64,000 nt of DNA from Diphasiastrum complanatum (taxonomy: Eukaryota > Streptophyta > Lycopodiopsida > Lycopodiales > Lycopodiaceae). A model generated the notes under the pieces. It worked only from the letters and a program-made list of their open reading frames with translations, made no database searches and was not told where the DNA came from. Where the stretch lies: NCBI GenBank assembly GCA_029204225.1, contig CM055111.1, positions 9,170,188-9,234,187 of the forward strand, read 5' to 3'. Position numbers and translations under genes: made by a program. This document shows positions 52,766-64,000 of the stretch, in pieces (position 1 is the stretch's first letter; every line of letters begins with the position of its first letter).

Positions 52766-52779
52766 AAAAAAATTTGCCC

Positions 52780-53418
52780 CACAGATTACGTTCTGTGAGG
52801 CACCACCAAATTCGGATCCTCAATATATTTCCCATTTGTCGAGTTGCATGCACCAATGCCCCATGTGTCGTGACAGATCCAATGTTATGTTGCCAGCGAC
52901 TTGACTGAGTGGCATAGTTGCCAGGGAACGGGAACGTAACGGGAACGTGACCTCTGTGAACAGGAATGTTTTTGAGAATTTGGGAATGAGGTAACACCAA
53001 AATCGGCATAGCATAGGAATGGAGCCGGTGTTATTTCTAAAAAAAGGGCATTTCACTAGGCGGTCACCCTCCATCATAACCACAGTACAGATTATGTCGG
53101 ATGTCATTGTGATCTGTGTATCAAAATTCCTTTGGCTAGGACGGAACACAAAATAAAAAGCAAAAGCAAAGATCTTCAATCATTCGCAATAATTACAAAG
53201 CAATCACATCAAGCAAATTGCAAAGACAAAGATTACCCAAAAGCGTACATCCGTTCTATTCATTATCCATTATATGCACAAAACATCATCAATGCCAAGA
53301 AGGCACTTTTGCCTACGTGTCTTGCTGGACATCAGGAAAAACTTATGCTTACGTGTCTTTAACTCCTAACTGTCTGTTCTAGTTTCATCCGACTGTGATG
53401 TGTCGTTAAATGGCCACA
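52780..53418. other. Possible LTR of the adjacent Copia element
   Basis: It lies directly 3' of the minus-strand Copia pol. A purine-rich GTGAGGGAGGATT on the minus strand precedes TGTGGCC at ~53418, a plausible polypurine tract/LTR start. The other LTR end was not found. Confidence 0.3.
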
Positions 53419-53454
53419 AATCCTCCCTCACTTCACAGTCCTCCATAGTTACAT

Positions 53455-54732
53455 TCTAAAAACATCATTCAAGTTTTCTAATCCTATCATATTCCTCAAA
53501 TAAACAAAACAACTTTTAACCAGTGGTTTAGACATTATATCCGCAAGCATGAAATCAGTGCTACAAAACTTTAGTTTCAGTTTTTCTTCCTACACCAAGT
53601 CTCAGACAAAATGGTACTGCATGGCTATGTGTTTGCTTTTCTTGTGAAATCCAGCATTCCTGTTGAGGAACAGACACCCCTAATTGTCATTATACAGCAC
53701 CATGTCCTTGCTGTCAATTTCCAGTTCTCCTAGCATGCTTTGCATCCACAGATATTCTTTTGTTGTGTGGCAAACACCCATGTACTCGGATTCTGTTGTT
53801 GATAGAGCTGTAGATTGTTGCTTTTTACAGCTCCAACTTATGCAGGATCCACCCATCATGTATATGTATCCGCTTGTAGACTTCCGATCATCCCGGTATC
53901 CTCCCCAATCAGAGTCTGCATCTCCTGTCATGAATTCCTTTTCAACTATGTATGTGAGACCCAAGTTGGTTGTTTCCTTTAGGTATCTTATCACACGCTT
54001 CGCTGCCTGCCAATGCTCTTCTCCTGGGTTACTGAGAAACTGGTTGAGCTTGGTTACTGCTACCTAGGTCCGGTCTTGTGCACACCATGGCATATATTAG
54101 CTGCCTATTAGGTTTCTGTATGGTTTTCCTTTCATCTCCTCCATGTCTTCTGGTGTGTTAGGACGCATTTCTTTGTTTAGCTTGGAATCAGGATTTAATG
54201 GGATCCCTATAGGGGAACATTCCTGCATTCTGAATTTCTCAATGAGTTTATACATATGCTCTATCCCATCCATGTTAAGCCTCTTTCCTGTCCTTGATGA
54301 TTTGTATCCCTTGCCATATCTTTCATTTCAAAGGTGCCTTTTAACTTTTCCTTGAATTCATTCAAACTAGCTTTATTGTTGCATACTATAACCAGATCAT
54401 CGACATACAATGCAACAGCAAGAAACAAGCCCCCTTCATTCTTTATGTATATCCCACTGTCAGCATAACATCTTTTAAAACCAATTCCCATAAAGAGCGC
54501 ATCAATCTTCTGATACCACATTCTAGAGGACTGCTTCAGGCCATATACAGCTCTTTTAAGGGCACATACCCTGTTAGATCCGTCGGTGAAACCAGGAGGT
54601 TGATTCATAAATACCTCCTCTTCTAAGTCGCCGTTCAGAAAGGCGGTTCTCACATCCATTTGTTCGATCTCCATTTCCCACATGGTTCTCCAAGCTTTCA
54701 AGATACTGAGTGAGATTAATTTGACTTTGGAA
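53455..54732 (-). pseudogene. Copia reverse transcriptase (C-terminal) and RNase H
   Basis: Minus strand from 54732: EIEQMDVRTAFLNGDLEEEV, CALKRAVYGLKQSSRMWYQK, VALYVDDLVIVCN (catalytic YVDD). After a frameshift near 54290 the RNase H reads MTGDADSDWGGYRDDRKSTS, then ALSTTESEYMGVCHTTKEYL and DIMSKPLVKS near 53500, the usual Copia 3' end. The 5' part is cut off within VKLISLSILKA at ~54733, exactly where the inverted-repeat element begins, so this Copia copy was probably broken by that insertion. Confidence 0.9.
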
Positions 54733-54985
54733 GTGATGGATTTTTGGCCAGTGGGTAGTCTCGAGAGGAACCTGTAGGAACAGACCAGACTTGTAAAGGG
54801 TAGTTTCTCAGACTATAATGTCCGTTTGAAGTGACCTTCGGAAAAGGGTCTCAGGGAAGGGCATTAGGTACTCAGAACGCATCAGATTTGGTGCATACTA
54901 TCCGGAATCACAAACGGGGGATGGCCAAATATTCATGAGTCTGTTGCGGAAGAAACAAATCCAATCCTGCTCAAATCTGACGTCC
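54733..54985 (+). repeat. Left terminal inverted repeat
   Basis: A diverged version of the 360-bp monomer that shares private variants with the right terminal repeat. Confidence 0.7.
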
Positions 54986-57900
54986 TTTGCCACAAAACTG
55001 TCTTCATGCCGGACTAGTTTCGCATTCTTCTATCCTTCGGCCTCGGTTGTTTCGAACGGTGTCGACTTCACTAGCTTTTGATTTCGGCCAGTGGGTAATC
55101 TCGCGGGGAGCCTGTGGGAACAGACCAGACGTGAAACAGGTAGTTTATCAGTCTATTACGTCCGTTTCTAGTGACCTCCCGAAAAGGGCTTTAGGGATAG
55201 TTCTCGGAACCAGTCGGATTCAGTGCATACCGTCCGGAATCACAAACAGGGGGTGGCCACAGGTTTGTGAGCCTATTACGGACCAAACAGATCCAATCCT
55301 GCTAAAATTCGACGTCCTTTGCCCCAAAACAGTCTTTACGCCGAAAACAATGTGATTAGGGCACGGGAAATGGACTAGTTATGCAGTCTTCCGTCCTTCG
55401 GCCCCGGTTTCTTCGAACGCTGTCGACTTCGCTAGCTTTCGATTTCGGCCAATGGGTAATCTTGCAAGGAGCTTGTAGAAACATACCAGACGTGAAACGG
55501 GTAGTTTCTCAGTCGATTACATCCATTTCAAGTGACCTCCTGAAAAGGGCTTCAGGGATAGTTCTCGGAACCAGTCGGATTCAGTGCATACCATCCAGAA
55601 TCACAAACGGGAGGGGCACAGGTTCGTGAGCCTGTTATGGACCAAACAAAATTAATCCTACTCAAATCCGACGTCCTTTGTCCCAAAATAGTCTTTACGC
55701 CGGGAACAACGCGATTAGGGCATGGAAAATGGACTAGTTTCATAGTCTTCCATCCTTCGGCCCCGGTTGCTTCGAACGGTGTCGGCTTCGCTAGCTTCTG
55801 ATTCTGACCAGTGGATAATCTCGTGAGGAGCCCGTAGGAACAGATCAGATGTGAAATGGGTAGTTTCTCAGCTGATTGCGTCCGTTTCAAGTGACCTCCC
55901 GAAAAGGGCTTCAGGGATAGTTCTTGGAACCAGTCGGATTCGGTGCATACCGTCCGGAATCTCAAACGGGGGATGCCACAGGTTCGTGAGCTTATTAAAG
56001 ACCAAACAGATCCAATCATGTTCAAATCCAACGTCCTTTGCCCCAAAACAGTCTTTATGCCGGAAACAATGTGATTAGGACACGGGAAATGGACTATTTT
56101 CGCAGTCTTCCGTCCTTCGGCCTCGGTTGCTTCAAACGGTGTCAGCTTTGCTAGCTTTCGATTTCGACCAGTGGGTAATTTTGTGGGGAGCCTGTAGAAA
56201 CATACCAGATGTGAAACGGGTAGTTTCTCAGTCGATTACATCTGTTTCTAGTGACCTCCCGAAACCAGTCGGATTCGGTGCATACCATCCGGAATTACAA
56301 ACGAGGGGGTGGCCACAGGTTTGTGAGCCTATTACGGACCAAACAGATCCAATCCTGCTCAAATCCGACGTCCTTTGCCCCAAAACAATCTTTACGCCGG
56401 AAACAATGCGATTAGGGCACAAGAAATGGACTAGTTTTGCAGTCTTCCGTCCTTCGGCCCCGGTTACTTCGAACGGTGTCAGCTTCATTAGCTTTTGATT
56501 TCGGCCAGTGGGTAATCTTGCGGGGAGCCTGTAGGAACATACCAGACATGAAATGGGTAGTTTCACAGTCGATTACGTCCGTTTCAAGTGACCTCTTGAA
56601 AAGGGCTTCAGGGATAGTTCTCGGAGCTAGTCGGATTCAGTGCATACCGTCCGGAATCACAAACAGGGGGGGGGGGGGAGGGGGGCACAGGTTTGTGAGT
56701 CTGTTACGGACCAAACAGAGCCAATCCTGCTCAAATCCGATGTCCTTTGCCCCAAAACAGTCTTTGCGCTGGAAACAATGCAATTAGGGCACTAGAAACG
56801 GAAACGGACTAGTTTCGCAGTCTTCCGTCCTTCGGCCCCAATTTTTTCGAACAGTGTCGGCTTCGCTAGCTTTTGATTTCGGCCAGTGGGTAATCTTGCA
56901 GGGGGCCTGTAGGAACAGACTAGACATGAAACGGGTAGTTTCTCAGTCGATTACAGTCCGTTTCAAGTGACCTCCTGAAAAGGGCTTCAAGGATAGTCTC
57001 AAACAGTCGGATTCAGTGCATACCGTCCATAATCACAACCGGGGGGTGGCCACAGGTTTGTGAGCCTGTTACGGACCAAACAGATCCAATCTTGTTCAAA
57101 TTCGATGTCCTTTGTCCTAAAACAGTCTTTACGCCGAAAATAATGCGATTAGGGCACGGGAAATGGACTAGTTTCGCAGTCTTCCGTCCTTCGGCCTCGG
57201 TTTCTTCGAACGATGTTGGCTTCGCTAGCTTTTGATTCCGACCACTGGCTAATCTTGCGGGGAGCATGTAGGAACAGACTAGACGTGAAATGGGTAGTTT
57301 CTCAGTCGATTACATCCATTTCAAGTGACCTCCTGAAAAGGGCTTCAGGGATAGTTCTCGAAACGAGTCGGATTCAGTGCATACCGTCCTGAATCACAAA
57401 CGGGATCGGGGGGGCACAGGTTTGTGAGCTTGTTATGGACCAAACAGAGCCAATCCTGTTCAAATCCAATGTCCTTTGCCCCAAACTAGTCTTTGTGCCG
57501 GAAACAATGCGATTAGGGCACGGAAAACGAACTAGTTTCATAGTCTTCCGTCTTTTGGCCCCAATTTCTTCGAACAGTGTCGGCTTCACTAGCTTTCGAT
57601 TTTGGCCAGTGGGTGATCTTGCGGGAGGCCTGTAGGAACAGACCAGACGTGAAACGGCAGTTTCTCAGTCGATTACGTCCGTTTCGAGTGACCTCCCAAA
57701 AAGGGCTTCAAGGATAGTTCTCAAAACAAGTCGGATTCAGTGCATACCGTCCGGAATCACAACGAGAGGATGGCCACAGGTTCGTGAGCCTGTTACGGAC
57801 CAAACAGATCCAATCCTATTCAAATTTGGCATCCTTTGTCCCAAAACAGTCTTTACGCCGAAAACAATGTGATTAGGGCACGGAAAATGGACTAGTTACG

Positions 57901-60327
57901 CAGTCTTCCATCCTTCGACCCCGGTTTCTTCAAACGGTGTCGACTTCGCTAGCTCTCGATTTAGGCCAGTGGGTAATCTTGCGAGGAGCCTGTAGGAATA
58001 TACCAGACATGAAACGGGTAGTTTCTCAGTCGATTACGTTCGTTTCAAGTGACCTCCCGAAAAGGGCTTCAGGGATAGTTCTCGGAACCAGTCAAATTCG
58101 GTGCATATCGTCCGGAATCACAAATGGGAGGTGGCCATAGGTTCGTCAGACTGTTACGGACCAAACAGATCCAATCCTGCTCAAATCCGACGTCCTTTGT
58201 CCCAAAACAGTCTTTACGTTGAGAACAACGCAATTAGGGCATGGGAAGTGAACTAGTTTTGCAGTCTTCCGTCCTTTGGACCCGGTTGCTTCGAACGGTC
58301 TCAGCTTCACTAGCTTCTGATTTTGACTAGTAGTGGATAATCTCGTGAGGAGCCCGTAGGAACAGATCAGATGTGAAACGGGTAGCGTCTCAACCGATTA
58401 CGTCCATTTCAAGTGACCTCCCGAAAAGGGCTTCAGGGGTAGTTCTCGGAACCAGTCGGATTCGGTGCATACCATCCGGAATCACAAACGGGGGATGCCA
58501 CAGGTTCGTGAGCTTTTTAAGACCAAACAGATCCAATCATGCTCAAATCCGACGTCCTTTGCCCCAAAATAGTCTTTATGCCGGAAACAATGCGATTAGG
58601 ACACGGGAAATGGACTATTTTTGCAGTCTTCCGTCCTTCGGCCCCGGTTGCTTCGAACGGTGTCGGCTTTGCTAGCTTTCAATTCCGACCAGTGGGTAAT
58701 CTCGCAGGGAGCCTGTAGAAACAGACCAGATGTGAAACGGGTAGTTTCTCAGTCGATTACGTCTGTTTCTAGTGACCTCCCGAAAAGGGCTTCAAAGATA
58801 GTTCTCGGAACCAGTCGGATTCGGTGCACACCATCTGGAACTACAAACGAGGGGGTGGCCACAGGTTTGTGAGCCTATTATGGACCAAATAGATCCAATC
58901 CTGCTCAAATCCAACGTCCTTTGTCCCAAAACAATCTTTACGCTGGAAACAATGCGATTAGGGCACAGGAAATGGACTAGTTTTGCAGTCTTTTGTCCTT
59001 CGGCCCTGGTTTCTTCGAACGGTGTCAGCTTCGTTAGCTTTCGATTTCGGCTAGTGGGTAATCTCGCGAGGAGCCTGTAGGAACATACTAGACGTGAAAC
59101 GGGTAGTTTCTCAGTCGATTACGTCCATTTCAAGTGACCTCCTGAAAAGGGCTTCAGGGATAGTTCTCGGAACCAGTCGGATTCAGTGCATACCGTCCAG
59201 AATCACAAACGAGGGGGGGGGGGCGGGGGGCACAGGTTTGTGAGCCTGTTACAGACCAAACAGAGCCAATCTTGTTCAAATTCGACGTCCTTTGTCCCAA
59301 AACAGTCTTTGCACCAGAAACAATGCGATTAGGGCACGGGAAATGGACTGGTTTTGCAGTCTTCCGTCCTTCGGCCCCAATTTCTTCGAACAGTGTCGGC
59401 TTTGCTAGCTTTCGATTCCATCTAGTGGCTAATCTTGCGGGGGGCCTGTAGGAACAGACCAGACGTGAAACGGGTAGTTTCTCAGTCGATTACGTCCGTT
59501 TCAAGTGACCTTTTGAAAAGGGCTTCAAGGATAGTTCTCAAAACCAGTCGAATTCGGTGCATACCGTCCGGAATCACAAACAGGGGGTGGCCACAGGTTC
59601 ATGAGCCTGTTATGGACCAAACAAATCCAATCCTGTTCAAATTTGACGTCCTTTTTCCCAAAATAGTCTTTACACCGGAAATAATGCGATTAGGGCACGG
59701 GAAATGGACTAGCTTCACAATCTTCCGTCCTTCGGCCTCGGTTTCTTCGAACGATCTCGGCTTCGCTAGCTTTTGATTCTGGCCACTGGGTATTCTTGTG
59801 GGCAGCCTGTAGGAACAGACCAGACGTGAAACGGGTAGTTTCTCAGTCGATTACGTCCGTTTCAAGTGACCTCCCGAAAAGGGCTTCAGGGATAGATCTC
59901 GGAACCAGTCGAATTTGGTGCATATCGTCCGGAATCACAAACGGGAGGTGGCCACATATTTGTCAGACTGTTACGGACCAAACAGATCCAATCCTGTTCA
60001 AATCCGACGTCCTTTGTCCCAAAATAGTCTTTATGCTGGGAACAACGCGATTAGGGCACGGTAAATGGACTAGTTTCACAGTCTTTCATCCTTCGGCCTC
60101 GGTTGCTTCAAACGGTGTCGGACTTTGCTAGCTTTTGATTCTGACCAGTAGGTAAGCTTGCGAGGAGCCCGTAGGAATAGATCAGATGTGAAACGGGTAG
60201 TTTCTCAATTAATTACGTCCGTTTCAAGTGACCTCCTGAAAAGGGCTTCAGGGATAGTTCTCTGAACCAGTCGAATTCGGTGCATACCGTCCGGAATCAC
60301 AAATGGGGAGTGGCCACAGGTTTGTAG
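54986..60327 (+). repeat. ~360-bp satellite, about 15 direct copies
   Basis: The anchor GGCCAGTGGGTAATCTxGCG recurs at about 55086, 55447, 55807, 56166, 56503, 56881, 57240, 57604, 57963, 58328, 58688, 59049, 59411, 59775 and 60141. The shorter step at 56166-56503 reflects a deletion, the longer next step a poly-G expansion. Other constant blocks are GTAGTTTCTCAGTCGATTAC, GAAAAGGGCTTCAGGGATAG and CTTCCGTCCTTCGGCC. Neighbouring copies differ by roughly 5-15%. Confidence 0.96.
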
Positions 60328-62034
60328 TTTGTTCCGCAATAGGCTCACGAACCTGTGGCCACCCCCCGTTTGTGATTCCGGACGGTATGCACCGAATCCG
60401 ACTAGTTTCGAGAACTATCCCTGAAGCCCTTTTTGGGAGGTCACTTAAAACGGACGTAATCGACTGAGAAACTACCCGTTTCACGTCTGCTCTATTCCTA
60501 CAGGCTCCCCGCAAGATTACCCACTGGCCGGAATCAAAATCTAGCAAAGCTGACACCATTCGAAGAAACCGAGGCCGAAGGACGGAAGACTGCGAAACTA
60601 GTCCATTTCTCGTGCCCTGATCGCATTGTTTTCGGTGTAAAGACTATTTTGGGGCTAAGGACGTCGGATTTGAGCAGGATTGAATTTGTTTGGTCCGTAA
60701 CAGGCTCACAAACCTATGGCCAACCCCCGTTTGTGATTCCAGACGATATGCACCGAATCCGCCTGGTTCCGAGAACTATCGCTGAAGCCCTTTTTGGGAG
60801 GTCACTTGAAACGGACGTAATCGACTGAGAAACTACCTGTTTCACGTCTCGTCTATTCCTACAGGCTCCCCGCAAGGTTACCCACTGGCCGGAATTGAAA
60901 GCTAGTGAATCCGACACCGTTCAAAGAAATCGGGGCCGAAGGACGGAAGACTACAAAACTAGTCCATTTCTCGTGCCCTAATCGCATTGTTTCCGACATA
61001 AAGACTGTTTTGGGGCAAAGGACGTCGGATTTGAGTAGGATTGGATCTGTTTGGTCCGTAATAGGCTCACAAACCAGTGGCCACCCTCCCGTTTGTGATT
61101 CTGGATGGTATGCACCGAATCCGACTGGTTCCGAGAACTATCCCTAAAGCCCTTTTCGAGAGGTCACTAGAAACGGACTTAATAGACTGAGAAACTACCC
61201 ATTTCACATCTGGTCTATTCCTATAGGCTCCCCGCGAGATTACCCACTGGCTGAAATCGAAAGCTAGCGAAGCTGACACCGTTCAAAGCAACCGGGCCGA
61301 AGGACGGAAGACTGCGAAACTAGTCCATTTCTCGTGCCCTAATCGCATTATTTCCGGCGTAAAGACTATTTTGGGACAAGGAATGTCGTATTTGAGCAGG
61401 ATTGGATCTATTTAGTCCATAACAGGCTCACGAACCTGTGGCCACCCCTCGGTTGTGATTTTGGATGGTATGCACCGAATCCGACTGGTTTTGAGAACTA
61501 TCCTTGAAGCCCTTTTCGGGAGGTCACTTGAAACGGACGTAATCGACTGAGAAACTACCCTTTTCACGTCTGTTCTGTTCCTACAGGCTCCCCGCAAGAT
61601 TACCCACTGGCCGGAATTGAAAGCTAGCGAAGCCGACACCGTTCGAAGCAACCGGGGCTGAAGGACGAAAGACTGCAAAACTAGTCCATTTCTCGTACCC
61701 TAATCGCATTGTTTCTGGCATAAAGACTATTTTGGGACTAAGGACGTCGGATTTGAACAGGATTGGATCTGTTTGGTTTGTAACAGGCTCACGAACCTGT
61801 GGCCACCCCTCGTTTGTGATTCCGGATGGTATGCACCGAATCCAACTGGTTCCGAGAACTACCCCTAAAGCCCTTTTCGAGAGGTCACTTGAAACAGACG
61901 TAATAGACTGAGAAACTACCCATTTCACGTCTGGTCTGTTCCTAAAGGCTCCCCGCGTGATTACCCATTGGCCGAAATCGAAAGCTAGCGAAGCCGACAC
62001 CGTTCAAAGAACCAAGGCCGAAGGATGGAAGACT
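60328..62034 (-). repeat. ~360-bp satellite, about 4.7 inverted copies
   Basis: From 60328 the same monomer runs in the opposite orientation (GTAATCGACTGAGAAACTAC and similar) to 62034, making a large palindrome centred at ~60327. Confidence 0.96.
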
Positions 62035-62557
62035 CAATAAAGAATAGCAATTTAATACAAATATAGACTGTTGTTATACTTATCAAATAATTTGGTATGA
62101 CTTTTCTCTTTTGCTTCACTGAGGTCCAGTTTTCCAGAATAAACACAACTGCACCAACACCATTTTCCAGCACCTTTAAAGTATTTCTTAATACGACCAA
62201 AGTTTGAAGATACTTCATAATCTACAAATTAGTGAATTGATGTTCAAGTTTAGGCAAATCTCATGGATCTCTAAAAGAATCCGATTTTGCTACTTGCATG
62301 TCCATCCTATTCTAGACATGCAGTCCTGAGGCATATATGTTTTAAGTTGACTGTCGCACATTGACTGAAAGGAGCAATTGCATAAAGAAAAACTACAGAC
62401 TACATGCTTCTTCCGGAAGTAACTTTAAACGAAGTTCTTTCACTTTGCGCTCCCCTTCATAAGTTTTCATGTTTATGATATCTTTCATGTTCATTTTATA
62501 GCAATTGATTCAACATTTGTTCATTTTATGAACTAACTGTATTTCAATCATTTGCAG
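62035..62557. other. Unique sequence inside the element, CKS1 intron 1
   Basis: The 3' part is probably the intron before CKS1 exon 2. A minus-strand open frame near 62218-62085 (ENGVGAVVFILENWTSVKQK) may be another captured exon, family unknown. CKS1 exon 1 (start Met, QIQYSEKY) is not present. Confidence 0.4.
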
Positions 62558-63102
62558 GCATGTTGTACTTCCACCTGATGTTGCAAAGTTACTGCCAAAG
62601 AACCGTTTGTTGTCAGAGGTGACCTTTTTTTGTGTTCCCTTTGAAGCTTTATATATTTCATTTTCAATTTGGACTGTATATAAGAAAGAACTTGGTGATG
62701 GCTTATGAACTAAAACAACAATGTATGCCCATTACATGTCTATGCTAAATTTTTGTTCATGTTTCTAAGATTCTAATCTTTTGCTCTGTTCATCTCTTTC
62801 CATTAAGTATTCTGGTTTTAGAGAAGTGGCTTGCATTCATCTGATGTCTATTCTGTGCTCCTTGTTAAAGATGAAGCTGCTCAAATAGAAGATTCACAAT
62901 AAACATTTGAAATACACAATTTTATTTGCAGAGCAAATGGTGGGGCATAGGGGTACAGCAATCGAGGGGTGGGGTTCATTATGCCATCCACAGACCCGAA
63001 CCTCACATTATGCTTTTTCGTCAGCCTCTTAATTATCAACAAAATCAACAGCAGCAGCAACCACAGGGTGATGTTGTCCAGTCTGCTAGGCTGAAAGCTT
63101 GA
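62558..63102 (+). pseudogene. CKS1: Captured CKS1 fragment (cyclin-dependent kinase regulatory subunit), exons 2-3
   Basis: Exon 2 (62558-62618) follows TTTGCAG and encodes HVVLPPDVAKLLPKNRLLSE, then a GT donor. Exon 3 (62932-63102) follows TTTGCAG and encodes [36 protein letters not shown], a Gln-rich run and ...ARLKA with a stop. This is the plant CKS1 core. CKS proteins bind cyclin-dependent kinases and recognise phosphothreonine to drive cell-cycle transitions. Here the invariant Trp of SRGWVHYA is Gly (TGG to GGG), removing part of the phosphate pocket, and exon 2/3 junction residues also differ. The N-terminal exon is missing. Introns are retained, so capture was at DNA level and not by reverse transcription. 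Confidence 0.9.
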
Positions 63103-63499
63103 ATTTTTTGAACTGTAAGCCAGAACCATTTTACTTTATCCTACCTTGGATGATTTTCAGGTTTCAGCAACTGGTCTTATTAGGTTGTATTTATATATGA
63201 CCTTGAGGCTCATGTCGTATTGTGTTGTGAGCCTTATAACTGGCATTGCTCTACCATCTCATTTTATAAAATCTTTGATAATGTTGAGTAACGGCACTTT
63301 AATTTCTTCTTGCAGGTGTTGCTTCATGGCTACTTGAGTGTAATCTATACAAGTGTTTCTCAGACTTTATTAGCCCTTACTCGATATTATAGTTCACAAA
63401 AACAATCTGAATGTTCTCTTTGCTCCAAGGCAAATGAGAGACTATGCTTTCTATTTGCCTCCGATGGTATATGACAAAATCAATTTATAAGAACTTAAT
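63103..63499 (+). other. Probable captured CKS1 3' UTR/flank
   Basis: No coding motif. It lies between the CKS1 stop and the right inverted repeat. Confidence 0.4.
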
Positions 63500-63738
63500 A
63501 GCAACGAATCTGTTTGGTCCATAACAGGCTCACGAACCTGTGGCCATCCCCCCGTTTGTGATTCCGGATAGTATGCACCGAATCCGATGCATTCCGAGTA
63601 CCTAACCCCCTCTTCCCTGAGACCCTTTTCCGAAGGTCACTTCAAATGAATATTATAGACTGAGAAACTACCCTTTACAAGTCTGGTCTATTCCTACAGG
63701 TTCCTCTCGGGAATACCCACTGGCCAAGAATCCATCAC
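63500..63738 (-). repeat. Right terminal inverted repeat
   Basis: In reverse orientation it matches 54733-54985, including TTGTAAAGGGTAGTTTCTCA and CCTTCGGAAAAGGGTCTCAG. Confidence 0.7.
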
Positions 63739-64000
63739 ATCCTGAGTCCTTGATAATCCAACAAGAAAATCCATAGAGATCTCTCTCAATGACCGTGGGC
63801 AACCCCCGACAAATGTCGTAAATTGGGAGGGTAAAGCCCTCTCTGCCTTGTTTAGTTGACAAATATCTCACAATAATATACGTGGCTACAAAAAGTACCG
63901 AGTTAGTAGCTTAAATGTATTTCATTTTAGAATGCCCTGTGCAAGACTATCATGACACTCATGAATGTCACATTTTGAATGTCTTACCAGTAGTTATGCC

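Larger units (their letters stand above)
54733..63738. mobile_element. ~9-kb inverted-repeat-bounded element with internal satellite and captured CKS1 exons
   Basis: The left end (from 54733) and the reverse complement of the right end (from 63738) both start GTGATGGATT and stay alignable for ~240 bases, including a variant block (TCAGGGAAG, AGGTACTC) that the internal satellite copies lack. The left end interrupts a Copia RT. Internal content: direct satellite copies, inverted copies, then unique sequence with CKS1 exons. Long terminal inverted repeats plus host-gene exons resemble Mutator-like (Pack-MULE) or fold-back elements. No transposase is seen, so it would be non-autonomous. The 9 bases flanking each end do not match, so no target-site duplication is visible. 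Confidence 0.55.

Noticed and set aside
54987-62000. Many 60-165-codon frames in the 54.9-62.0 kb region
   Set aside because: They repeat with the 360-bp satellite on both strands and carry no signal or domain. Treated as non-coding repeat.
54724-63747. 9-bp target-site duplication of the inverted-repeat element
   Set aside because: Left flank ACTTTGGAA and right flank ATCCTGAGT do not match, so no duplication can be claimed.
63668-63871. 67-codon minus-strand frame across the right end of the inverted-repeat element
   Set aside because: It spans the element boundary, so it cannot be one ancestral gene. The part outside (YDICRGLPTVIERDLYGF) has no motif I can name.

Overview
The window looks like repeat-rich nuclear DNA of a land plant. 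The evidence is spliceosomal introns, decayed Ty1/Copia and Ty3/Gypsy (chromodomain-bearing) retrotransposons, a plant-type CKS1 fragment, plant-style NLI/FCP1-like phosphatase pieces, a tRNA-derived SINE with a perfect target-site duplication, and very long (CT)n and (GT)n(GA)n microsatellites. The base composition is AT-rich. I cannot name the species. A seed-free plant or gymnosperm is only a guess.

Layout. 1-12 kb: a Copia-type LTR, a minus-strand Gypsy integrase/chromodomain remnant, a fold-back hairpin, and a decayed histone H3-like gene (6.5-7.4 kb, minus strand) that sits among about ten copies of a ~20-bp motif. 12.1-13.9 kb: the only convincing intact gene, a single-exon 301-residue secreted precursor with two Gly/Pro/Asn-rich peptide-hormone-like motifs. 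15.3-20 kb: Copia gag (minus), Gypsy integrase (minus) and a long Gypsy RT-RNase H-integrase stretch (plus). 20.5-26 kb: a degenerate coiled-coil reading frame, an FCP1/NLI-IF-type phosphatase remnant and unrecognised reading frames. 26.9-27.2 kb: a cluster of palindromes built on TGCCACGCGTGGCA. 28-30.5 kb: a Copia fragment, a duplicated segment and simple repeats. 31-35 kb: almost empty except for the SINE. 35-40.1 kb: Copia pieces split by an unrecognised transposase-like gene. 40.9-45.9 kb (minus): remains of a gene with a ParB-like segment followed by a permuted aminomethyltransferase-like segment, then a phosphatase motif. 46.2-50.2 kb: a duplicated ~1.3-kb block with compound microsatellites and a recurring 21-bp palindrome. 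53.4-54.7 kb: the Copia RT/RNase H 3' end. 54.7-63.7 kb: a ~9-kb structure bounded by ~240-bp inverted repeats. It contains about 15 direct and about 5 inverted copies of a ~360-bp satellite and a captured two-exon fragment of CKS1.

No operon-like cooperation is visible. Most coding traces are fossil mobile elements. The points with most potential novelty are the H3-like reading frame with a proline insert and a long Ser/Pro/Lys tail, the ParB-methyltransferase remnant, the inverted-repeat element carrying CKS1, and the bipartite peptide precursor.
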